From contig JAEEIC010000256.1 of the NCBI GenBank assembly GCA_016281165.1, positions 1 through 6,261 of the forward strand: a DNA stretch of 6,261 bases, given 5' to 3'. A program made the translations under genes and the position numbers. The notes beneath the pieces were generated by a model. That model saw only the letters and a list, made by a program, of their open reading frames with translations, was not told where the DNA came from and did no database searches. This document shows, piece by piece, positions 1-5,214 of this stretch (position 1 is its first letter; each line of letters begins with the position of its first letter). The stretch is from Bacillota bacterium. GTDB taxonomy: Bacteria > Bacillota > Clostridia > Peptostreptococcales > Anaerovoracaceae.

Positions 1-297
1 CCCCGCTCCGCCAGCGTCAACGGTCTTTCGGCCATGCTCTATGACGCGAAGACCGGCGAAAGCGCCTTTTCGAGGGAATACGAGCTCCACATAGTCGACA
101 GGGTGGGAGGAGGCGACAGCTTCGCCGCGGGCCTCATATATTCCCTGCTCGAAGGCGCGGATATCCGGACCTCGGTCGAGCTCGCCGCGGCGGCCTCGGC
201 CTTAAAACACAGTATAGAAGGCGACTTCAATATGGTGAGCCTTTCGGAGGTCGAAAAGCTGGCGGCGGGGGACGGCTCCGGCCGCATACAAAGATAG
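1..297 (+). CDS. kdgK: PfkB-family sugar kinase, probable 2-dehydro-3-deoxygluconokinase (C-terminal part)
   Basis: This is the last 98 codons of a kinase gene whose 5' part lies outside the window; the frame is open from base 1 to TAG at 295-297. The product would phosphorylate 2-keto-3-deoxygluconate to KDPG in the cytoplasm, the step before the aldolase in hexuronate/pectin-sugar breakdown. The fragment carries PfkB signature 2, DRVGGGDSFAAG, with the predicted catalytic base Asp in GGGD (codon 115-117). The flanking HIVDRVGGGDSF, the SVNGLSAMLYD stretch and the tail ALKHSIEGDFNMVSLSEVE resemble KDG kinases more than fructokinases or ribokinases. The PfkB family is seen directly; the substrate is inferred from these family-like stretches, and another sugar acid kinase is possible. 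A strong terminator follows 49 bases downstream, so this gene ends its own transcription unit. Its partners (for example a KDPG aldolase) would lie upstream and are not visible. Confidence 0.85.
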   Translation, partial: PRSASVNGLSAMLYDAKTGESAFSREYELHIVDRVGGGDSFAAGLIYSLLEGADIRTSVELAAAASALKHSIEGDFNMVSLSEVEKLAAGDGSGRIQR

Positions 298-345
298 GGA
301 GCGGGGCGGATCCGTCAGCCATTCCGGCAGATAAAACGCGCGGTC

Positions 346-385
346 AAAACAACAGGCTTGTATATACAAAAGCCTGTTGTTTTTT
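346..385 (+). terminator. Rho-independent terminator after the sugar kinase gene
   Basis: A perfect 14-bp inverted repeat, AAAACAACAGGCTT (346-359) against AAGCCTGTTGTTTT (370-383), encloses a 10-base loop (GTATATACAA). The 3' arm runs into six T residues (380-385). The stem core is the CAACAGGC/GCCTGTTG block. The A-tract on the 5' side pairs with the U-tract, as is usual for strong terminators. It lies 49 bases after the kinase stop codon. The four-T tail on the minus strand might give weak bidirectional activity, but no minus-strand gene needs it. Confidence 0.93.
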
Positions 386-393
386 GCTATAAT
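365..393 (+). promoter_or_regulatory. Sigma-70-type extended -10 promoter for the five-gene operon
   Basis: A perfect TATAAT hexamer lies at 388-393 and is preceded by TG one base away (T385 G386 C387), giving the extended -10 TGCTATAAT. The best -35 at 17-bp spacing is TACAAA (365-370), which matches only 3 of 6 consensus bases; the extended -10 would compensate. The predicted transcription start is near 400, leaving a leader of roughly 70-80 bases before the HD-RyR gene. The element overlaps the 3' half of the terminator hairpin and its T-tract, so termination and initiation sites are superimposed. I see no operator-like repeat. Apart from the hairpin it is the only AT-rich island in this otherwise GC-rich window. 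Confidence 0.75.
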
Positions 394-454
394 AATTATG
401 TAGTCCTTGCAGACGGTCCGCGGGCGGAAAGCTCTCTCCGGGCCCCGGGAACAT

Positions 455-470
455 AAAGGGAAAGCAGGTG
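455..470 (+). promoter_or_regulatory. Ribosome binding region and start choice for the HD-RyR gene
   Basis: Two start/SD pairs compete. AAAGGG (455-460) lies 7 bases before an in-frame GTG at 468. AGGTG (466-470) lies 6 bases before ATG at 477. I prefer the ATG because it is the stronger codon, but the difference is only three residues and cannot be settled from sequence alone. Confidence 0.5.
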
Positions 471-476
471 CGGTCC

Positions 477-2564
477 ATGTCATACACAGCTTTGAAAAAG
501 ATGCGGGAAAGGAACGCCGGTCTCTTCGGCCCCGAAGCGGGCCCGGCGCAGCCTGAGAGACATTACGATACGGTGGATCACGGCCTCAAGGCCATGGCCT
601 TAAGGTTCCTGCACAGCGCCTGCCGGGGCCTGGGCTTCGACGCCGGGATCGAAAAGCAGGAGCGCGAGAGCGGCGTCTATCAGGGCAGGAGCTTAAGGCC
701 CGCCCAGATACCCTACGACATGCAGAAGGATATCGACCGCCTCTGCCTTGAGAGGGAACTGGAGAAGTTCATCGATTCCGGCGTGGCGGAGGACGCCTAT
801 ACCGTCTATTACTGCTATCTGGAGATGTTCTTCGGCCATTACGGCAAGTCCAAGAAGATGGTCGAGCTGCTCTCGGAGTTCGAGGCCAACGGCAGCTCCC
901 TTCTCATGAAGCACAGGGACCACTATTCGCATTCAGTCTACGTCTTCGCCCTGGGCCTCGCCGTCTACGAGTCGAACGAGGCCTTCAGGAACGCCTTCAG
1001 GCGCTTCTACGGCTTCGGCGATGACCCTAAAAGAGAAGACGACGACTTCGCGGCGGCATGCAGCTTCCTCGAATACTGGGGGCTGACCTCGCTCTTCCAC
1101 GATATAGGCTATCCCTTCGAGCTTCCCTTTGAGCAGGTGCTCTCGTATTTCGAGGTCGAGGGCAAGGGCCGCGGCAGAGGCAGCCTGTATCTTTCATACA
1201 GAGACGTGGAGAGCCTCACCGGCCTCAGCGAAGAGGCGAGGGCGCATTTCAAAAAGCTCTGCGGCAGGGACTTCGCCGGTACAGAGGAGCTCTTCGCCTT
1301 CGGCGTGAGCGAAAGGCTGGGCAAGGCCTACGGCTTCTCCGAGGAATATATACTGGGGCAGATACACGACAAGCCCAGAGATCCCGCCGGCTTCGGCTAT
1401 TTCATGGACCACGCCTATTTCAGCGCCGCCAGGCTCTACCGCGAGATCGAAAGGTCGGTGGGGACCTGCGGCATCAACGAGATGCATCTGGACGCCCTGA
1501 CCGCCATACTGCTGCACAACAGCCTCTTCAAATTCGGCATATCCTTCTATAAAGACGACGAGAAGCGCAGGCAGCCCCTGGCCATGGAGGATCATCCTCT
1601 CGCCTTCCTGCTGATGCTCTGCGACGAGCTGCAGTGTTGGGACCGCACCGCCTACGGACGCAATTCGAGGACGGAGCTCCATCCCATGGCCGCCGATTTC
1701 GATTTCAGCGGCGGCGCCGTGCACGCCGTGTACTATTACGACAGGGAAGAGCAGGAGAAGATAGACGCCTTCAGGCTCAGGTACCGCAGATGGGAGGACG
1801 GGGGCGAGCAGGGCCGCGCGCCGCGCCTCAAGGCCTACAGCGACATGGCGGAGAAGGAGCAGCGCTTCGTCTCCGACATCAAAAAGATAGTCGATACCGA
1901 GAACATACCCCTGACCGTGGTCCCCGGCACCAAAGACGCGGACAGGAAGAGCAAGCATACCTATCTTTCGGCCAGCAATTTCCTGCACCTGTACGATTTC
2001 GCCGTCGCCCTCAACGCCAGGTATTCCTATCAGGGCGGAGAGAAGGACGTGGAGGCCGAGACCCTCGAGAAGGCCTTCGAGGAGCTCTCCCTCGAATACC
2101 AGCTCTCCAACATCAATCAGGCCAAGAGCTTCTCAAAGTACCTCGACGCCATCGGCTGCTTCTATACCGACCGCCCGGTGGACTATGAGATGATAAGCGC
2201 CTTCAGCCGCGCCCAGACCTTTGCCTTCGCTCCCATGGAGCACGAGCGCTGGGTGAGAGAGCATATCTCCATGGGCTGGATAAAGGGAGACCTCTACGAG
2301 AGAGCGGAGCTCCCCGAAGAACTGCTCGGAAGATACGGGGACGAGAAAACGGCGAGAAAGGCCGTAAGAGAGCAGCTGCGCATGCACGAGCTGGCCATGG
2401 ACGGTTCTCCTTCCTCCGCGGAGATCGCGGCCCACTTCGAGGCTCTGCCCGAAGAGGAGAAGAGGAAGGACTACGAGCCCTTCAACAGCATGCTGAAACT
2501 GATAAAGAAATTCGACGGGCTCAGGATATATGAGCTCACTTTGGGATCATGCCATGACAGCTAG
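477..2564 (+). CDS. HD-domain phosphohydrolase-like protein with C-terminal RyR domain
   Basis: About 695 residues (698 from GTG 468), with no signal peptide or membrane segment, so cytoplasmic. The N-terminal half looks like a metal-dependent HD hydrolase. It has RDHYSHS with His149/His152, the HD pair in FHDIGYPFE (His208-Asp209), MDHAYFSA (His312), AILLHN (His347) and LMLCDELQCWDR (Asp383), which together complete a plausible HD metal-ligand set. A middle region (about 465-575) includes HTYLSASNFLHLYDFAVAL and SNINQAKSFSKYLDAIGCFY. The C-terminus (about 585-687) resembles a ryanodine-receptor (RyR) domain: MEHERWVREHISMGW, then FEALPEEEKRKDY and a helix ending LRIYEL. The middle of the RyR unit is longer than usual and lacks the HP-L-V/P stretch I expect. 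HD proteins of this kind hydrolyse phosphoester or phosphoanhydride bonds, often of nucleotides; RyR domains are thought to bind ligands, possibly nucleotides. The substrate is unknown. The stop overlaps the next gene, implying translational coupling with the membrane protein. Confidence 0.85.
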   Translation: MSYTALKKMRERNAGLFGPEAGPAQPERHYDTVDHGLKAMALRFLHSACRGLGFDAGIEKQERESGVYQGRSLRPAQIPYDMQKDIDRLCLERELEKFIDSGVAEDAYTVYYCYLEMFFGHYGKSKKMVELLSEFEANGSSLLMKHRDHYSHSVYVFALGLAVYESNEAFRNAFRRFYGFGDDPKREDDDFAAACSFLEYWGLTSLFHDIGYPFELPFEQVLSYFEVEGKGRGRGSLYLSYRDVESLTGLSEEARAHFKKLCGRDFAGTEELFAFGVSERLGKAYGFSEEYILGQIHDKPRDPAGFGYFMDHAYFSAARLYREIERSVGTCGINEMHLDALTAILLHNSLFKFGISFYKDDEKRRQPLAMEDHPLAFLLMLCDELQCWDRTAYGRNSRTELHPMAADFDFSGGAVHAVYYYDREEQEKIDAFRLRYRRWEDGGEQGRAPRLKAYSDMAEKEQRFVSDIKKIVDTENIPLTVVPGTKDADRKSKHTYLSASNFLHLYDFAVALNARYSYQGGEKDVEAETLEKAFEELSLEYQLSNINQAKSFSKYLDAIGCFYTDRPVDYEMISAFSRAQTFAFAPMEHERWVREHISMGWIKGDLYERAELPEELLGRYGDEKTARKAVREQLRMHELAMDGSPSSAEIAAHFEALPEEEKRKDYEPFNSMLKLIKKFDGLRIYELTLGSCHDS

Positions 2565-3513
2565 GGAATGCAGAGAAGGATTCGATAAGGACAGGAAGGA
2601 CTGCCGCCTGCCCCTTACGCATATAATGGCAGAGGCGCGGGACGCGAAGGACCCGTTCCTGCGCGAGGTAGACGAGCTCTTCGGCGCCGCCGACGTCCTC
2701 AGCATAGAGAACGCGAAGAAGCACCGCCGCGTGCTGCTGGGCCTTTCCGCCGCCGGGACGCTGCTCACCCTCGCTTTTCTGCTCTACGACGAGATAGACG
2801 TGCACGGCATGATATTCGCCTGCGGGGCGATGCTCTTGACGCTCTTTTTCATCCACAGGCTGGCCGGCCGCAGCGACTGCCACCGCAAGTATCTGGAATA
2901 CCGCGTGCTGGCGGAGAGCCTGAGAGTCCAGTATTTCCTCAGCCTTGCCGGCGTCAGGACCCGGGTCGCCGACATACTTCCCTGGTCTCTCAGAAAAGGG
3001 GTCCCCTGGGCGGCGGAGCTGCTCGGCAGCCTACCCGCGGAAGAGAGAGCCGAAAAGCGGAGCGTGCTGGACTGCTGGATAAAGGACCAGAAGGCCTATC
3101 ATATCAGCGCGCTCAAAAAGGCGGAGACGAAGAACGCGAGGGACGAGAAGACGGCGGGCACCGTGCTCTGGCTCACGGTCGCCGCTTATATATTGGCCTC
3201 CGGCTTTGAGATCGCTGCCTTTAACGGCGCGGCCTTCGGCGACTCCCAGGCGATACGCATGGTCTTCAAGATAATGCTGGGCACCATGTCGGTGGTCACG
3301 CTCTTTACCGGCAGCTACTACGGCAAGATGTCGCTGCCCAACGTCATAGACGACCACAAGCGCATGATCGCCCTCTACTACAAGGCGGAGGAGGATATCG
3401 CCGCGGCGGGCGAGAGCGAGGAGCTCCTGCTGCTGCTCGCGAGGGAGTGCCTGAACGAGAACAGCGCCTGGTACGCCTATCAGAGCAAGAACAAGTCCGA
3501 TCTGGTGATATGA
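2554..3513 (+). CDS. Four-TM membrane protein, SLATT-like, partner of the HD-RyR protein
   Basis: Predicted integral membrane protein of 319 residues from ATG 2554. An ATG at 2530 would add eight residues; I prefer 2554 because GGGA sits 7 bases upstream, while 2530 has only AGGA at 3 bases. Overlap with the HD-RyR gene is 11 bases (35 with the earlier start). Hydrophobic segments lie at about 60-78, 84-101, 202-223 and 235-254, forming two 2-TM hairpins. After the first comes YLEYRVLAESLRVQYFLSL (113-131) and a soluble stretch of about 70 residues. After the second comes DDHKRMIALYYKAEEDI and a Leu-rich helix ending ENSAWYAYQSKNKSDL. Two TMs followed by a long Glu/Arg-rich helix recall SLATT-type domains of bacterial conflict systems; this likeness is inference. 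No enzyme motif is visible. As a membrane effector or channel it would be governed by the preceding gene. It could also be a sensor or simply an uncharacterised transporter-like protein. Confidence 0.82.
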   Translation: MTARECREGFDKDRKDCRLPLTHIMAEARDAKDPFLREVDELFGAADVLSIENAKKHRRVLLGLSAAGTLLTLAFLLYDEIDVHGMIFACGAMLLTLFFIHRLAGRSDCHRKYLEYRVLAESLRVQYFLSLAGVRTRVADILPWSLRKGVPWAAELLGSLPAEERAEKRSVLDCWIKDQKAYHISALKKAETKNARDEKTAGTVLWLTVAAYILASGFEIAAFNGAAFGDSQAIRMVFKIMLGTMSVVTLFTGSYYGKMSLPNVIDDHKRMIALYYKAEEDIAAAGESEELLLLLARECLNENSAWYAYQSKNKSDLVI

Positions 3514-4685
3514 TGAGCGTAGAGATAAGAAAAGAGCTTTTCCGGCTGCAGGATAAAGAATACCGCGAGTTCCAGCTCGGGCTTTTGCCGACCGTGGCCC
3601 CCGAACGGGTGATAGGCGTCAGGACCCCGCTGCTGAGGAGATACGCGAAAAGGCTGGTAAGAGAGGGAGGAGCGGAGGATTTCCTTACCGGGCTTCCCCA
3701 CGAGTATTTCGACGAGGACCAGCTGCACGCCTTCATCATCTCGGAGCTCAGGGACTTTGACGTTTGCCTCGACAAGCTCGAGCGCTTCCTGCCCTTCATC
3801 GACAACTGGGCGACCTGCGACCAGCTGTCCCCGAAGGTCTTCAAAAAGAACAGGGAGAGGCTGCTCCCCCGCGTAGAGAGCTGGCTCTCCTCGGACAGGA
3901 CCTATACGCTCAGGTTCGGCATCGGCATGCTGATGGAGCATTTCCTCGACGAAGACTTCGACGCCGCTTACCTCGATAAGTTAGCCGCCGTGAGTTCGCC
4001 GGAATACTACGTCAACATGATGAGGGCCTGGTATTTCGCGACCGCCCTGGCGAAACAGTACGAGGCGGCGGTCCCATTCATAGAAGAGAAGAGGCTCGAC
4101 GTCTGGACGCACAACAAGACGATACAGAAGGCGGTCGAGAGCTTCCGCGTGACGCCGGAGCACAAGGAATACCTTAAGAGCCTCAGGATCAAAGGACCGG
4201 CCCGCGGCGCTTCTTCCCGCGGCGGAGACTCTCTTAAGGTCATAGAATATTTCGCGAGCGGAAGAAAGGAGCACTGGCTGGGCGAGATCGCCAAAAGCGA
4301 CTGGCGGGCCGGGGCATATCTTTGCCGGATACTGAGCGGAGGCGGCTTTTTTGACGCGCTGGGAGAGGGCGCGGAGCTGCTGCTCCTTACGAAGGGAGAC
4401 GCGCTCCTGTCTTTTTGCACTCTCTCCGATAAGGACTGCGTACAGCCCACGGAGCTCGCGCCCTGGGTGGGCTTCGTATATACCTTCCCGGCCTTCCGCG
4501 GGAAACGCCTGATCGGCCGGCTTTTCGAAGAGGCCGAAAGAAGGGCCAAAGAGAGGGGCCGCAGGGCCCTGTATCTCGCCACCGACCATGAAGGCCTTTA
4601 TGAGAAGTACGGCTGGGAATACCTGACGCGGGCAAAAGACATCCACGGGGGCGTATCCCGTGTCTATATTAAAAAGATATCCTGA
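3510..4685 (+). CDS. AlkD-like DNA alkylation repair protein fused to a GNAT acetyltransferase
   Basis: A 391-residue cytoplasmic protein. Residues 1-227 form an AlkD-type HEAT-like repeat fold: ERVIGVRTPLLRRYAK, LPHEYFDEDQLHAFIIS, FIDNWATCDQLSPKVFKKN, YTLRFGIGMLMEHFLDE and WTHNKTIQKAVESFRV. Trp100 and Asp104 (W-x3-D) match the spacing of the catalytic Trp/Asp of Bacillus AlkD, and Arg135 may be its DNA-contacting Arg. The usual GW motif after the KA helix is replaced by ES. AlkD removes bulky or cationic alkyl bases such as 7-methylguanine and 3-methyladenine. After a Gly/Ser/Arg-rich linker (229-240), residues 241-391 are a GNAT domain: APWVGFVYTFPAFRGKRLIG with the acetyl-CoA loop R-G-K-R-L-I-G, then YLATDHEGLYEKYGWEYL. 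Its substrate is unknown. The two halves are usually separate proteins. Tandem ATGs at 3510 and 3513 overlap the preceding TGA; GGTGAT (3504-3509) favours 3513 slightly. The 4-base ATGA overlap indicates coupling to the membrane-protein gene. Confidence 0.9.
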   Translation: MMSVEIRKELFRLQDKEYREFQLGLLPTVAPERVIGVRTPLLRRYAKRLVREGGAEDFLTGLPHEYFDEDQLHAFIISELRDFDVCLDKLERFLPFIDNWATCDQLSPKVFKKNRERLLPRVESWLSSDRTYTLRFGIGMLMEHFLDEDFDAAYLDKLAAVSSPEYYVNMMRAWYFATALAKQYEAAVPFIEEKRLDVWTHNKTIQKAVESFRVTPEHKEYLKSLRIKGPARGASSRGGDSLKVIEYFASGRKEHWLGEIAKSDWRAGAYLCRILSGGGFFDALGEGAELLLLTKGDALLSFCTLSDKDCVQPTELAPWVGFVYTFPAFRGKRLIGRLFEEAERRAKERGRRALYLATDHEGLYEKYGWEYLTRAKDIHGGVSRVYIKKIS

Positions 4686-5214
4686 ATTAAGGGGGGGAGC
4701 GAAAACGGAATACATCCATCACTGCGAAACGCCCCTTGGCGCGGTCACCCTCGCGTCCGACGGGGAAGCCCTGACCGGCCTCTGGTTCGAGGGCCAGAAA
4801 TACTACGCCGCTGTCCTGGACAGCGAACATGAGGAAAAGGACCTGCCCGTATTCAGGCAGACAGAGAGCTGGCTGAAGGAGTACTTCGCGGGCAGAGACC
4901 CGGGCTCAGCGCCTCCTCTGCGCTTAAAAGGCAGCGCCTTCCGCCTCGCGGTCTGGGACATCCTCCTGGGCATACCCTGCGGGAAGACCGTGACCTACGG
5001 CGGGATCGCGAAGGAGCTGGCGCGGCGCGCGGGCCGCGGGAATGTTTCCGCTCAGGCCGTGGGCGGGGCGGTCGCTCATAATCCTGTATCTATCATCGTT
5101 CCCTGCCACCGGGTGCTGGGCGCGGACGGGAGCCTCACCGGCTACGCGGGAGGCACGGAAAGAAAAGCGAAGCTCCTCGCGCTCGAGGGTTCGGCAAAGG
5201 AGGCCAGGCCATGA
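4660..5214 (+). CDS. ogt: Methylated-DNA--[protein]-cysteine S-methyltransferase (Ogt/MGMT family)
   Basis: Suicide repair protein that transfers alkyl groups from O6-alkylguanine (and O4-alkylthymine) in DNA to its own cysteine. The acceptor is Cys134 in IIVPCHRVLG (numbered from ACG 4705; Cys149 from GTG 4660), with the family hinge Asn in AHNPVSI and the DNA-binding helix around TVTYGGIAKELA. The position of the human Arg128 finger is Gln (SAQAVGGAV), which I recall as common in clostridial members. The N-terminal domain (YIHHCETPLGAVTLASDG, GLWFEGQKYY) is the usual small fold before the active domain. The only standard start is GTG 4660, giving 184 residues and a 26-base overlap with the AlkD-GNAT gene. 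Homology suggests the native start is where ACG 4705 stands (169 residues, family-typical length), five bases after a strong purine SD. It overlaps mnmA by ATGA. It sits beside the AlkD gene, so both handle alkylated bases. Confidence 0.92.
   Translation: MSILKRYPELRGGAKTEYIHHCETPLGAVTLASDGEALTGLWFEGQKYYAAVLDSEHEEKDLPVFRQTESWLKEYFAGRDPGSAPPLRLKGSAFRLAVWDILLGIPCGKTVTYGGIAKELARRAGRGNVSAQAVGGAVAHNPVSIIVPCHRVLGADGSLTGYAGGTERKAKLLALEGSAKEARP
4689..4707 (+). promoter_or_regulatory. SD-like G-run followed by an ACG at the expected methyltransferase start
   Basis: AAGGGGGGGAG (4689-4699), containing a run of seven G, behaves like a Shine-Dalgarno sequence. Five bases later is ACG (4705-4707), then GAA TAC ATC CAT, matching the MEYIHH-type N-terminus expected of this family. 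No ATG, GTG or TTG lies in frame after the SD near this point. Either ACG is used, or an ATG was lost by mutation or sequencing error, or translation begins at GTG 4660. Confidence 0.5.
5196..5203 (+). promoter_or_regulatory. Strong ribosome binding site of mnmA
   Basis: AAAGGAGG is a perfect anti-SD match, 7 bases before ATG 5211. It lies inside the end of the methyltransferase coding sequence and fixes the mnmA start at the ATGA overlap. It is the best SD in the window, so mnmA can be initiated independently of upstream translation. Confidence 0.9.

Noticed and set aside
415..444. Possible leader hairpin GGTCCG/CGGGCC, considered as a riboswitch or attenuator
   Set aside because: Only six pairs including a G-U, with an 18-base loop and no T-tract or known aptamer features; such pairings are expected by chance in a GC-rich leader.
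437..450. GC-rich near-palindrome TCCGGGCCCCGGGA as an operator
   Set aside because: The symmetry is imperfect, has no spacer typical of a dimeric repressor site, and lies about 40 bases after the predicted transcription start.
298..476. Small RNA gene, tRNA or CRISPR repeat in the only intergenic gap
   Set aside because: Apart from the terminator and promoter there is no cloverleaf, no spaced repeat, and no small open frame with an SD.
1194..1988. Long minus-strand open frame (264 codons) inside the HD-RyR gene
   Set aside because: It is a shadow of GC-rich codon bias opposite a well-supported gene; the translation is low-complexity-like with no recognisable motif, and no minus-strand promoter or SD was found.
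1634..2188. Plus-strand open frame (184 codons) inside the HD-RyR gene
   Set aside because: Arg-rich shadow frame without motifs; the HD-RyR frame is continuous across it.
3447..3509. Upstream GTG extension of the AlkD-GNAT protein
   Set aside because: The extra 21 residues overlap the well-supported C-terminus of the membrane protein, have no family likeness, and the ATGATG at the stop codon is the natural start.
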